Assembly (NCBI GenBank): GCA_037127315.1
Contig: JBBBDQ010001273.1
Location: 3,728,501-3,792,500, forward strand
From: Ascarosepion bandense
Taxonomy: Eukaryota; Mollusca; Cephalopoda; Sepiida; Sepiidae
Length of the DNA: 64,000 nucleotides
Reading direction: 5' to 3'
Shown: in pieces, positions 53,551-63,925 of the stretch
Numbering within the stretch: the stretch's first letter is position 1
Layout: each line of letters opens with the position of its first letter
Program-made: the position numbers and the translations under genes
The notes under the pieces: generated by a model
What the model saw: only the letters and a program-made list of their open reading frames with translations
Told to the model about the DNA's origin: nothing
The model's database searches: none

Positions 53551-53912
53551 ATGTTGACATTCGACACTATTTCAAATAAAAGTTTAGTGGGGAAACAGTC
53601 GCCTCATTAATAATGGAAAGAGCGATAGCAGCGACTAAATTTGGCTTGAAACATTATTTTAAGAGAAATATGTCATAAATTTCAACGGACAACCGGACAC
53701 ATTGCTTGTTAAATAAATGCTAATATTACTATTAACAATATCATTAGCAGCCTTCTGTAAACGTTCTCTTTAATTTTCTTTGGTATCTCTCATCAACAGA
53801 ATACAGTCTGGATCAGGTTACTTTCACCAATAATAATTCCTAGTAAGTCTTTTAGTCCACTTAGACTTGTCTCACTGTTCAAATTTAATAAATAAGATAG
53901 GAAAACTATACG

Positions 53913-53953
<41 letters not shown>

Positions 53954-54334
53954 CTTTTTGTGTATTCACTTATTTGGTTCTATATCCGATTACCCGATCT
54001 ATAATTTGAGTTCATGAATACGCTGACTCAGTTTAAATGAAGAGAGGGAAATGCTAGACAATAAAACCACTGCGACAAGAGGTTACTAATGTGAAAGAAC
54101 AAGAAAAAATAGAAATATTATAAAAAATCGAGACCAATCCACTCTCATGACAGTTGTACATATATATATATTTCATCTGTCTAGCTCTTGGAAAGACAGT
54201 TCATTCTCTTTTCTATCAGTCATTAAACTTTACTATCATTTGGGAAAGTTTTTGACTGTTTTTCGCTTTTAACAGTACCTTATTATTTTATTTTATGTCT
54301 TGTTTTTGCAATAATTATGTCGTCGAGTAGTGAA

Positions 54335-54335
<1 letters not shown>
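53551..54335. other. Unclassified stretch with (TA)n
   Basis: AT-rich, TA run at 53918-53950. No gene or family recognised. Confidence 0.5.

Positions 54336-54337
<2 letters not shown>

Positions 54338-54390
<53 letters not shown>
54338..54390. repeat. (TA)n microsatellite at hammerhead SINE end
   Basis: About 26 TA units adjoining the ribozyme at 54394. Confidence 0.95.
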
Positions 54391-54393
<3 letters not shown>

Positions 54394-54530
54394 TTGCAGA
54401 CATATCTGTTTCGCTGTATCGCAACTCATCAGGACGGTTATGCATCCGATTGCTTTTAGCCAGCATGGAAACCCGACCGAATTGGCGTCAGTCAGCGATT
54501 CTACCTCTGAGCTATGAATCTTCACTAATA
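54391..54530 (-). mobile_element. Hammerhead SINE, tRNA-like part plus ribozyme
   Basis: Minus strand: A box 'tagctcagagg' near 54504-54514, 'cggtcgggtttccatgctgg', then ribozyme 54394-54436 with CTGATGA and GAAA intact, stem II GTTG/CAGC (one wobble), stem III ACAGATATGT (one mismatch) and GTC. Stem I is weakened (CCGTC/TGCAA). Confidence 0.82.
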
Positions 54531-54616
54531 GACGACATAATTATTGCAAAATAGATAAATCTCCTCTCTGTTACCATAAAGACAGTTAAGAATATATATA
54601 TATATATATATATATA

Positions 54617-54948
54617 GTGATCCGCAGACAGATCCGTTTTGCTATATCACAGCTCATCAGTACGGTTAGACATCTGATTGCTTTTACCCAGGATTGAAAC
54701 CCGACCGAAATGGCGTCAGTCGGCAATTCTATCTTTGAGCTATGGGCGCTTGGTAGAAAGAGGCAGACTTTTTAGTGTGTATATTATCATTATACATGCC
54801 CAATTGCTGAGAGTGTTCTAATTCATTGCTGAATGAACGATGCGTAGATGCTAGAGTAGTTACCTGTTTTTCAAAGTCTCACATTCTTCCAGAGTGATCA
54901 ATCAGGGTGTGAGATCGTAAATAGTCATCCGCAGACGGATTTGTTTCG
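54617..54948 (-). mobile_element. Hammerhead SINE, tandem copy
   Basis: Complete body between ribozyme 54622-54665 and the 3' half of a second ribozyme at 54929-54948. Cleavage points are 307 bases apart, close to the 292 of the 23.4 kb dimer. The downstream ribozyme has CTGATGA, stem I CCGTA/TGCGG and a stem III-like segment, but GAAA reads AAAA, which should inactivate it. The tRNA-like module lies at about 54688-54755. Confidence 0.84.
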
Positions 54949-55245
54949 ATATATATATATATTATGCTCTCATTACGATTGAACTCTCTAGAAAGGAAAA
55001 TTTTTTAAAAGTTTCCACTTCTGCGATATATGCATTACTCTACAGAAATGAATTGAGTTCTTTCGGTAACTGGCGTTTGTATACATTGCTTATTGAAAAC
55101 GAGTTAAAATTCCCCTATGGCTTAAGGAGTAGCGACATCGACTGACACCAAATCGGTCAGGTTTCGATTCCGGCCAGAAGCAAGTAGATGTGTCTAGCCA
55201 CACTGATGAGCTGTAATACAGCGAAACAGTCTTCTATATTGATGA

Positions 55246-55250
<5 letters not shown>
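54949..55250 (+). mobile_element. Hammerhead SINE in opposite orientation
   Basis: Begins in a short (TA)n shared with the minus-strand copy, has body 'tgctctcattacgattgaac', B box 'ggtttcgattcc' (about 55160-55171), then ribozyme core CTGATGA at 55203-55209, stem II GCTG/CAGC perfect, GAAA intact, but stem III is scrambled. (TA)n follows at 55250-55298. Confidence 0.82.

Positions 55251-55298
<48 letters not shown>
55250..55298. repeat. (TA)n microsatellite
   Basis: TA run between the hammerhead SINE and a PLE terminus remnant. Confidence 0.95.
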
Positions 55299-55302
<4 letters not shown>

Positions 55303-55304
55303 CA

Positions 55305-55400
55305 TCAGAACATGTACAAACTACAACCTACTACAAAATCGGGCATTGAAAGAACAGTGAAACATTGAGCATAGAACTTTCGATTCCACTTACTGTGAAT
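55305..55400 (-). repeat. PLE terminus remnant
   Basis: 'acatcagaacatgtacaaac', 'tactacaaaatcggg' and 'cattgaaagaacagtg' correspond to the PLE-1/PLE-2 termini in inverse orientation, with a decayed hammerhead stem II. No coding part attached. Confidence 0.65.
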
Positions 55401-55479
55401 TGATGAGACGTTGCCGCCAATATATTACTGTGCTTAAATTCATGAACTCTATGTAACATTGCGAAGAGTTCATTTAACA

Positions 55480-55870
55480 ATTCTCATTAAATTATTTCTA
55501 GTATTTCTATTATTCGGACTATTATCCTCATTTTTGTTGCCATTTGTACAACGTTTCGGTCGTTGTACGCTCCGGCCTTCTTCAGGTGCTAGGAATTCCG
55601 AACCGGACCCTTTATTACAATCACTGAGGTATATGAACACCATTCCTCGCGTAGTATTGCCTCTTTTGGTAGTCCTGAGTTATGAGTAGTGCCTCTTTTG
55701 GTAATCATAAGTTGTGAGTTCAATACCAAGCTATAGCAGTGGTGAAGAATTTACTTACAGGGTTATAGGGAGAAAACTCATGACTACCTCATGACAATAG
55801 TCCGAATAATGTAAATACTGTAAATACGACCTCATCTTAGAAATATAGACAAATACTAAATTATTTATAG
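55480..55870. repeat. Third-family hammerhead-like termini, inverted pair
   Basis: Minus-strand copy at 55480-55655: 'cacctgaagaaggccggagc', then 'gtacaacgaccgaaacgttg'. Core CTGAAGA and GAAA present, stem II GGCCG/CGACC with one mismatch. A plus-strand partner end lies at 55735-55870 ('gacaatagtccgaataatgt'). Compare 14440-14640 and 14925-15205. A perfect GTACAACG/CGTTGTAC hairpin overlaps the core, offering an alternative fold. Confidence 0.58.
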
Positions 55871-55874
55871 TTTG

Positions 55875-56210
55875 GCACAGGAAAGCTGCGATGGGAATTG
55901 ACTGAAGACGAGATGCCAGATCAGGACCAATTTTCCTTTGGATTTTATCAAGAATCTCTAAATAAAAAGCTGGAACACCTGACCATTTGTGACCGAAATA
56001 TTCAAAGTATAGACGAATGGTAGATTTATAAATATATAAGATAGATTCTGGAGTGAAACATTGTCTAGACAAAGTGGACCAATTTTTTTAGTAGCAAACT
56101 TAGCAATTGTTACAATATAATCATTCCTCTCATGCCAACCGAGGCGCAACTGATACAGTCATGTTGATGGGTGGTCTAACCAAGAAGGAACGTTTTTTAA
56201 TTTTCGTTTA
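55875..56210 (-). pseudogene. LINE A reverse transcriptase 3' fragment
   Basis: Minus strand, two frames: 'RLGWHERNDYIVTIAKFATK' (about 56090-56149), then 'FTPESILYIYKSTIRLYFEY' (about 56000-56060) with 'HKWSGVPAFYLEILDKIQRK' and 'GPDLASRLQSIPIAA'. The order matches LINE A. It is flanked by the hammerhead-like termini at its 3' side. Confidence 0.82.
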
Positions 56211-56224
56211 AAGCAAAGCTATGT

Positions 56225-56310
56225 CAACCTTACAATTATTTATGAAAAAATCATGGATGAAAACGTTCGAACTTCTTTTAATTTTGAAAATTGCATGCAT
56301 AAATTTGATA
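56225..56310 (+). repeat. Dispersed repeat fragment (56/59 kb family)
   Basis: 'tcatgg-tgaaaacgttc', 'ttcttttaattttga' and 'cattgcatgcataaa' (here 'aattgcatgcataaatttga') match 59320-59385. A 67-codon frame follows but turns into Lys/Asn-rich low complexity. Confidence 0.6.
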
Positions 56311-57320
56311 GATTGATACGCCGTAAAACAAACCAATCCAAATCCGTAGTCTCTTGTTTCCTAATAGAGGTGATAGGTTACCCAAGTAAAAAAAAAAACA
56401 AAAAACAAAACAAAACAAATGGGAAATGGTATCGAGACACCAAACATCATTTTTAGCTAATTTGAGGACGCAGAATCTGAAAATTACCTTGGTTAGCTAA
56501 TGTATTTGCTGTACAGAAATGGTTTATTTCTGGAAAAAAATACCTTTTTTTCCCATTTGTTTTCTGTATATATGATATTGACCGATGGTAATATTTCTCA
56601 AAGTAAAGTTGTAAAAACCTCTCAATTCGTATTTAAATCAACAAATATTGACCTGTTTACTGAGGAATATTATTTATCAATAATAATCAGACCTAAGATT
56701 TTAAAAATAATTCGGTTCAATATATCAAAACCAACAAGTATTTACGTAAAATCTTTGATAAACTAACAGCAGAAATAAAACCTTTGTGAACATAAGAACG
56801 ACGGTAAAAATGATCACTTTCGAGATTGTCTATTATGGTTAATGTTATTTAAGTCTCTTTTGATACTCCAGCAGTAATGAGCCATCATTCGTTTGTTCCA
56901 CTGTCACTGGTAGCGCACATTCATTGTTTTAATATCCCATGGAATCATTCTCCTTGCTCATCACTTACATTGACGTAATTATCCGGATATTTTTCTAGAT
57001 AGATATATAAAAATGAACCTTAATACTCATATTAACGTATTACTGATAACGTGTATTACTGATGAAATTTATCAGTTAAATTGAATTTTTTTGTCAAATT
57101 TGAAAAATTCGGTAATTCTATTAACAATTTTGAGTTCACAAACAATTTTTCTGATAAAAATAGTTTATTTCAAGGTGACCGACATAAATTGCTCGACCAA
57201 CCTGAAAACTGAGGGGTTTCTACGACTTAGAAATGTTGCTAAAATGTTGCGAACAGCTAAGATCATAAATTGATAATTTTCCAAAAATGAACAATTTTAG
57301 TACAGAAAAAAACAGAAACT
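56311..57320. other. Gene-free AT-rich stretch
   Basis: Contains several 60-88-codon frames with AT-driven composition. No motif recognised. Confidence 0.5.
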
Positions 57321-57324
57321 AACA

Positions 57325-57910
57325 ATGTCTAAGGTCATTTTCGGAATAAACATAATCAGATTATCTAAAAAATCTATTTTGCTTCTTGGCAGCAAAAATC
57401 GTGTTGACCAGCGTTATTTAAATATCTTTAAGAAAGTCGGTTCTCTGTGCATATACAAATTTACTATCCGCCCGTGCTTTGAATACTGCTTCCATATCTG
57501 GTCGGGTGCTCTGGCTATCCACCTAGGAGTCCTTGACAAAATCCAACTGAGAATCTGTAATGTGATCAATCTCGACTTGACAGCTAGGATACAGTCGCTT
57601 TCTCACAACTTCTACATTAATTTCTTCTTTTCTTGCACTTTCCACTCGTTGAATTCCCTTTCGCTTACTTGCTTTTCCAACAGCTACAATCTTCAAAAAT
57701 TCACATGTAAAGTCAATAGTCATCTCCTGTCTAACTAACTTGCATCCTCTCTCTCTCTCATGCTCCCTTCTCTGTTCACCCCACTCTCATCAGTATTCTC
57801 ATACTACCTTACACCCCCTGTAACCTGTCACTCTTTATCATAACATTCCTCCTATGTAACCCCCTGTACAACAGTGGCAGTAAAATGCCTTCTTGGGGCG
57901 ACACGATTAT
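57325..57910 (+). pseudogene. LINE A reverse transcriptase C-terminus, long open frame
   Basis: An uninterrupted 137-codon frame: 'SLCIYKFTIRPCFEYCFHIW' (about 57439-57498), 'GVLDKIQLRICNVINLDL', 'ARIQSLSHNFYINFF', 'FHSLNSLSLTCFSNSYN' and 'LQKFTCKVNSHLLSN'. About 70 residues of the usual 'SHRRNVASLCMFYKYF...' segment are deleted in frame. The 3' UTR ends at about 57905 with the family terminus 'atgccttcttggggcgacac'. The frame stays open although the copy lacks the catalytic palm. Confidence 0.85.
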
Positions 57911-58084
57911 AAAAAAAAGAAGGTAGATCAAACTTACTTCAGAATTTTTTTTTTTTTAATTATTTCGTGTTGCAATTTTTTTATTCACTGATAGTTCAAC
58001 GATTTATCTGTTGGATAAAAGTCGCAGGAGAATACTTCCTCACCTACACGGTAAGCGCTTTTGAACACTGTCGGAGCTGAACTG

Positions 58085-58345
58085 CGATCAGTGTGAAATA
58101 CCAGGCCAGATATGGCAGCAATTCCCCATTCTTGGTCTGATCTGACGTTTAGCAAGTGGGAGCATGGTAGCAGAATTTAGGGATTTTCTGGAGTTATGCA
58201 AGGGTTCGATCATTCTTCCAGAATCCTTTGCAATGACAATAATATACACATTCCATTTCAGATTGGGACTGAGCTTTAGCCCCGGTAACCATTTGAGGAA
58301 AAGAAACCTATTTGTGGGGGTATGATCATTCATAATGATTGGTGT
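58085..58345 (-). pseudogene. LINE B reverse transcriptase fragment
   Basis: An 81-codon minus-strand frame reads 'WLPGLKLSPNLKWNVYI', 'AKDSGRMIEPLHNSRKSLNS' and 'ATMLPLAKRQIRPRMGNCCH' then 'IWPGI': the LGLKLSPDLKW...IAKDA-KM...IRPKMEYCCHIWAG block of LINE B. It lies upstream of the parts seen at 28370 and 47440, defining the family order. Confidence 0.82.
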
Positions 58346-58349
58346 AGGA

Positions 58350-58995
58350 CTAAGTGTCTTCCCAGTAGTGATGAAATATTACGAGTTTGATATTTTGTAT
58401 TTTATTAAAAAGGAAAGTGGCGGGTAATATATCGTGTTTAATCGAGGGAAGACGTGATACTCCCTAAAAGATAACAGAGAAACAAAACGCTTGCAAACAG
58501 ACATAATTGCATTAATGCAAGAAAGTGCTTTGATAATGGTTTCTGGAAACAGAAAACGCTTTGAAGAAATTATAAAATTTCTGATTAAACTCATTACAGA
58601 AATCAGAAGAACAGTCCGGACGTTAGAATAATTAATATACAACATTTTGCTGAACTTCTTTAAATATATATATATATATAATATGTTTCGTTAAACATTT
58701 TATTAATTTTTGATTTAATTTTTCCAGTATTCATACATGATTCATTTTTTGCGAGAGGTCAGAAATGTAAAAACGTTCCATATTTCTTTTTAATTTTCGA
58801 AGCGCTTTTAGCCTCAACACTAGCCTTTTTGAAGAATGGTATTTTTAAGAAGTTGTTTTTTCTTAAAAAAATGCATCAAGGTGATAGCTTTCATAGTTTG
58901 ATCCTTTCCTTATAGTCAAAATCTGACGATAAATAACAACATTGGAAAATAAATAACATCCTTGAAAAATGGCTAGCAAAGTAGATGAAAACGCT

Positions 58996-59045
<50 letters not shown>

Positions 59046-59120
59046 TATTTTTTATTTGTTTCACATTATTATTAATAATGGATACTCGTATTTGGGTGAA
59101 AGTATATTTTTATTTATTTC

Positions 59121-59162
<42 letters not shown>

Positions 59163-59320
59163 AAAAGAGTTATTACACAAACAAGTTTCTACCTTCCGGT
59201 GTCTTCAGCCGATTTACATGACTGAATTTAACATGTTTTAAGAACGCTCACTTAACAGGGTATCTTTATGAACGCGCTATTATGAGCAAGTGTAACCATA
59301 CCAACAAATACATATTAGGA
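58350..59320. other. AT-rich stretch with microsatellites
   Basis: (TA)n at 58663-58680, 58998-59040 and 59126-59154. 59085-59110 ('ggatactcgtatttgggtg') is a fragment of the repeat at 32810 and 50150. No gene. Confidence 0.55.
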
Positions 59321-59522
59321 TCATACAATCATGGCTGAAAACGTTCTAAATTCTTTTAATTTTGAACATTGCATGCATAAAAAATCCCTATTAACCGAAG
59401 CTAGAAACTTGGGTTGCGTAATAACTCGTATACAAATGAAAATATTCGAAAGTTCTTCAATAAAATTGTATCGAACATCTTTTAATACAACTGTGTACTG
59501 GTCTAATTTAATTATGGCCCAA

Positions 59523-59526
<4 letters not shown>
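59320..59526 (+). repeat. Dispersed repeat with short frame (MAENVLNSF...)
   Basis: The copy keeps a 66-codon open segment starting at 59331 before running into (TA)n. Its 3' half matches 6262-6382 and its 5' half 56225-56310. Function unknown; possibly the start of an element's ORF. Confidence 0.6.
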
Positions 59527-59570
<44 letters not shown>

Positions 59571-59575
59571 CCCAA

Positions 59576-59625
<50 letters not shown>
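59527..59625. repeat. Two (TA)n runs separated by 'gcccaaaac'
   Basis: TA runs at about 59527-59568 and 59579-59625; the spacer duplicates the 'gcccaaaactata' end of the preceding repeat, indicating local duplication. Confidence 0.9.
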
Positions 59626-59627
<2 letters not shown>

Positions 59628-60032
59628 TTATGCGCATATCTTTTACAAGTATTTCCTTGGGAGTCAAATAACATATTTTCTATCAAAATAGTTGCATGTC
59701 CATGTAAGAAATGCTGAAAAATGTTGCCTATATCTGTGTGTGCTTATAAGAGATTTTCAATTTATATATAAGTGCGCGCCTGTATGAGCCCTGTTTGTAT
59801 GTGCGTGTTCGTGTGGGTGAAACATATCTGTCCCCTATGCCTTCCACTACCTCTTTTTCCTTTCACACAGCCATCATGTCGAATTAACGTCTAGACAGCT
59901 TGAATACGGCAAAGATGACGCAACGACCCGGATAGGCGAGGACTTTGCTTTTACCCACCCTCATTCCCTTTCAGCGTACCCTTTCAACCCCCATGGCTTT
60001 TGCACTCTATGCTTAGGCATAACTCTTGGAAT

Positions 60033-60078
60033 CCGTCACACACACACATACACACACACACACACACACACATATGTG

Positions 60079-60123
<45 letters not shown>

Positions 60124-60143
60124 ATGTATGTATATATATATAT
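60033..60143. repeat. (CA)n/(TA)n/(TG)n palindromic microsatellite
   Basis: CA run, central TA run and TG run form a self-complementary block about 110 bases long. Confidence 0.93.
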
Positions 60144-60176
60144 GTGGGGGGGGTGTAGTTTGGAAACAATAACGCC

Positions 60177-60206
60177 CTTATTTATTTATTTATTTATTTA
60201 TTTATT
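60177..60206. repeat. (TTTA)n microsatellite
   Basis: About seven TTTA units. Confidence 0.93.
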
Positions 60207-60284
60207 AACTTTTACTGAACAAAAATAAATTACTGTAGTTTAAGAAAATTTATAAGTATTGTCACATCAAACAACATGATTTGT

Positions 60285-60860
60285 TGTGTTTAACAAACTA
60301 TTTAACATGTTCAAAACGCTCCCCTTCATGTTTAATACAGCGCTGAAACCAATCAGCAACAATTCTACAAAAAAGTCATTTAAAAAAATATCAGAAATTG
60401 CTTATTTTTATTTTTATTCCCCAAATCTTTTCGGTTTGAGCCTTTAAAAATACTTTTCAGCCGACCCAAACAAAAAAAAATATGGTGGTTTTAGGTTTGG
60501 TGATCATGATGGCCATTCAAATGCTTCATATCATCCTACCGACTTAAAACTCGGAAAAAAAACGGCCTTACTTTTGTTTACCATTTTATTCAGCAATTCA
60601 TGATAACTTATCCGTTAGTGTAACGTTTACTAGAATGGAATACGCCATTGGTGAAAATTATTCGAATTATGACTGAAGCTGCTTGTGCTAATTTCACTGT
60701 AATACCTTTTGGGATATCCATGATTGCTCCTAGCGTCTTTTCCTGTAGATTATCACGTCCAAGGCATGGCTCATCGATAGAAACAAGACAGCGTTATCAC
60801 TTGAGAAAATGTCTTCTTCAACAATTGAGTAAAGAAATAATGGCCTTAACTTGATCTAAT
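60285..60860 (-). pseudogene. DDE transposase (IS630/Tc1-mariner type) C-terminal fragment
   Basis: Minus strand encodes, with stops, 'FEWPS-SPNLKPPYFF' (the WP-RSPDLTPLDFFLWG block; about 60470-60525), 'GRLKSIFKG', and ends 'VADWFQRCIKHEGERFEHVK' followed by a stop at about 60303, matching the usual 'RC-...GGHFEH--' end of such transposases. The upstream half (60600-60850) reads 'GRDNLQEKTLGAIM' and 'KLAQAASVIIR' but I cannot place it confidently. Catalytic residues upstream are lost. Confidence 0.72.
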
Positions 60861-61241
60861 TAAACTTAGGTTAGGCTTAACTTATCACAGAGTTAATAAA
60901 ATAAATTTTTGGCTTAGGAATTTGAATTATGATTTGATGTATAAAATTGCTGGTGACATTAGTCACGTGTTGTTTTTGTTTGTATTAAACTTCCCCCCCC
61001 CCTATATCCCGGTAAATGGAAACGGAAACGGAAATACTTATGATAGTGGGCATCCCATGTTGCCTCCCCCTCCGCCTGGCCTTGACTGAACTTTCATTTC
61101 GTAGTAATACGACATGAAACAAGTCGGATAGGACTTACCGTCTGATGAAGTCGGTGATTGTTGGCAACAACAATTATTGACTGAAATAAATTTATTACGG
61201 AAACATGACCGGTGTTTAAAGTTTTTCAAAAAAGAAAATAG

Positions 61242-61242
<1 letters not shown>

Positions 61243-61276
<34 letters not shown>

Positions 61277-61285
61277 TAGATGATG

Positions 61286-61351
<66 letters not shown>
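61243..61351. repeat. (TA)n-(TCTA)n-(TA)n compound microsatellite
   Basis: TA run, a short 'ggtagatgatgtc' spacer, about eight TCTA units (61284-61318), then a second TA run. Confidence 0.95.
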
Positions 61352-61355
<4 letters not shown>

Positions 61356-62205
61356 TAGATAACGTCTATCTACAATTCACGATCAACATCTACAAAAGCT
61401 TGTCGAACAAAACCCAATGTATAAGAGAAGTGTTTTACATAATAGGTGTCTGCATTTCAATAATATCGGACAATCGCAAGAAAATTGTCTCGATAAATGG
61501 GTTCCACATGAACAGAACGAAAGCCAGAGGTTGAAGTATGTTTGTTGCTGTACATAAGAAATTCCTATGATCCATGTTTTGAAGAAATAATGGATTTTTC
61601 ATCATAATCGTAAACGATCGACTTGATCATAACAAAAGACCCAAACACTTTCCAAAACCGAAATTGTACCAATAGAAAATTGTGGTGACTGTGTGGTGGT
61701 CTGCCATTTGTGTCACTAATTATCTCTTTCTGGAATTTAACCAGCGCATGACAATAGATGTTTACTACCAGAAACTGAATTAAATTCACATTTAGTTAAG
61801 TAAAAATGTCACTAGTTAATCGACAAAGTCCAGTTCTGCTTCATGACAATGCGCTGTCATATTGTCAGGATGGTACTGCAGAAACTCACCGACTTGCGAT
61901 AGGAGCCTTTGTTTCACCCACTAGAATTTCACTGATTCCTCGCTGTCTAACTACCGCTTTTTCAAGCATCTTGATAATGTTACATTTTTTAAATCTTGAA
62001 ATATTTTAAAAAGGTTTTAAATCCTTTAATTTATTTAAATTTTGATAATTTCTTAAACCGAAAGCCATTCCGTCGCAAATGAAATGCAGAAATGACATTC
62101 AGAGATGTGCCAGGCTTTAAAACGTTTGGCTTCGTTGAAAAGACGTAAATAAGCTTTTATGTCAATGGCGGAAACGTATAGATGTTCAGGGTTCCTAGTT
62201 TACTG
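61352..62205 (+). pseudogene. SETMAR-like mariner transposase, most complete copy
   Basis: Covers most of a mariner transposase from the second helix-turn-helix onward. 'TIHDQHLQKLVEQNPMY' (about 61375), 'LDKWVPHEQNESQRLK' (about 61490-61537), 'WIFHHNRKRST' at the GDEKW position (first Asp lost), 'KHFPKPKLYQ-KIVVTVWWS', 'YLFLEFNQRMTIDVYYQ', then 'LVNRQSPVLLHDNALSYCQD' (about 61814-61873) with the second catalytic Asp at 61845-61847, a decayed 'PPYSPDLSPTD' region, and the C-terminus 'QWRKRIDVQGS' near 62165-62198. Multiple frameshifts. The N-terminal HTH is replaced by the microsatellite. Closest in style to SETMAR/Hsmar1-type mariners. Confidence 0.87.
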
Positions 62206-62309
62206 AAATGCATTAATTCAGAAATAAAAATTGATTCTATAATCAAACATTTTATTCCGAACAACCTAACCTGTAGTATATATCGCCCAATCAATGTTTT
62301 TATATGCTT

Positions 62310-62900
62310 TCACTTCAAACAAGGCAATAAAGTCACTATGATGCAAGGAGTTACTGTGTGTTAGAGAATATAAGAAAATATACGTTTAAGGAGAGAAGAC
62401 AATGAAAGAAAAAGAATTAAGAAGACAGAACATAAGGATTGATATTGCATTTAAATTTTTGAAGATCAAAATTGACTGGAAAGCGAGAAGCCGAGAGACA
62501 GTTCCAAAAGCGAAAACCTCGATAGATAAAACTGTTTACATAAAAATTATGGTTATATCTAGCCATTTCAACTGGAAAATGATGTAACCTTGTCGCAAAC
62601 CTTATACTGCGCGTAAATTCATAAAGTGTAAGTACCATAGAGAAAACTCATCAGAAAAAATACCATGAAGAATTTATAGAAAACGCACGGGGGAAACGGT
62701 ATTGTGAAAGAGTCTGACACCGAGATAACCGGTCAGTAGAAATTAACATTGCAGATTCTTCACTGGATTTTATCAGGAATCTCCATAGTACCAGAGCAGA
62801 TGTGGCAGCAATATTCGAAGCAAGGACGAATCGTAGACTTATGATGATGTAAGATATATTCTGCTGTAAAAAAAAATGTCTAGAATAACACAGTGAACCA
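62310..62900 (-). pseudogene. LINE A reverse transcriptase 3' fragment
   Basis: A 73-codon minus-strand frame ends the protein: 'TRSIRFATRLHHFPVEMARY', 'YRGFRFWNCLSASRFPVNFD' and 'LQKFKCNINPYVLSS' (62417-62635). Upstream, decayed pieces of 'FTAEYILHHHKSTIRPCFEY' and 'CCHICSG' lie at about 62790-62870. The 3' UTR reaches about 62310 as at 5110 and 45055. Next to (TA)n at 62923. Confidence 0.84.
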
Positions 62901-62919
62901 ACTTTGCAAATTTAGCAAT

Positions 62920-62922
<3 letters not shown>

Positions 62923-62961
<39 letters not shown>
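62923..62961. repeat. (TA)n microsatellite
   Basis: About 19 TA units. Confidence 0.95.
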
Positions 62962-62964
<3 letters not shown>

Positions 62965-63229
62965 ATTTAATGAGTGGAGACAAGAAATTATACATTTTTA
63001 ATGAGTAATATGAAAATACAATTACTTCCTCGTTTATTTGTCAATATTTAATTGTCTAAAGCCCATTTTCTCACACCCTGTCGAAATCATGCGATTTCTA
63101 TCGTTCGTTCTTTCTTTCATCCTTTCTTTCCAACTTGTTTTCACCTGATTCCTCATCGTTTTTTTTTTTTTTTAGCCACACCAAATGAGGTTGGAAATAT
63201 TCTGGTGATGCGTACATTATTTCTCATTG

Positions 63230-63570
63230 AGACGTATGAAGAGGAACATTGACCCAATCCTCACCCCCACTACACATGACACCCCCGAAATGTGTGATAC
63301 GCAGCCCTCCGAGACTTTTCTCAATAACCGAGTCAACAAAGGCAGACACCGCCCAGTCACCCGGACGTAAGACAAATCACGTGGTCTCGAATAACGCAAC
63401 GGAGTTTTTGTTTGGGTTCTTACATTGCGTTAGGAGAAGTGGCAGTGTTTGTAATGAGTAGAGGGTGAGGAGAGAGTGAGAGAGAGAGTGGAAAAAATAA
63501 GTGCGTTCGTTGTTCGAGTGTTTGCTTTCCGGCTGGTTTGAAGTGTTTCTGTCATTGGGATTAACTCGTT
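63230..63570. other. GC-richer unique segment
   Basis: Clearly higher GC and CpG content than the rest of the window ('caccgcccagtcacccggac', 'acgcaacggag'), followed by a GA-rich run (63462-63495). Frames of 60-70 codons exist on both strands with no recognised motif. Could be a conserved non-coding element, a promoter or an exon edge; nothing in the sequence decides. Confidence 0.35.
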
Positions 63571-63882
63571 TAGACATGCGCATTACACGCTGAATGGAAA
63601 TGAAAATTGTACGTGGATTATTAAGAGTAAAACAACATTAAAACACAACAGTTGACTCACTTAAAAACTTACGTACAGAAATATAGGCATACATATGTAA
63701 ATATACATATATAATTATAATGGCGTCACATAAGTTTTGGATGTGAAATCATTAAATTTAAAATAATCATATTTGCATTGACATTTTCCTTAAGCAGCCT
63801 AACTTGGTTGTTTAGCAATGTCGATTGTCACAATTGTTTTCACTGCTTTGATCTGTTCTTTGAATAGGTTACACATAGTAAA

Positions 63883-63925
<43 letters not shown>

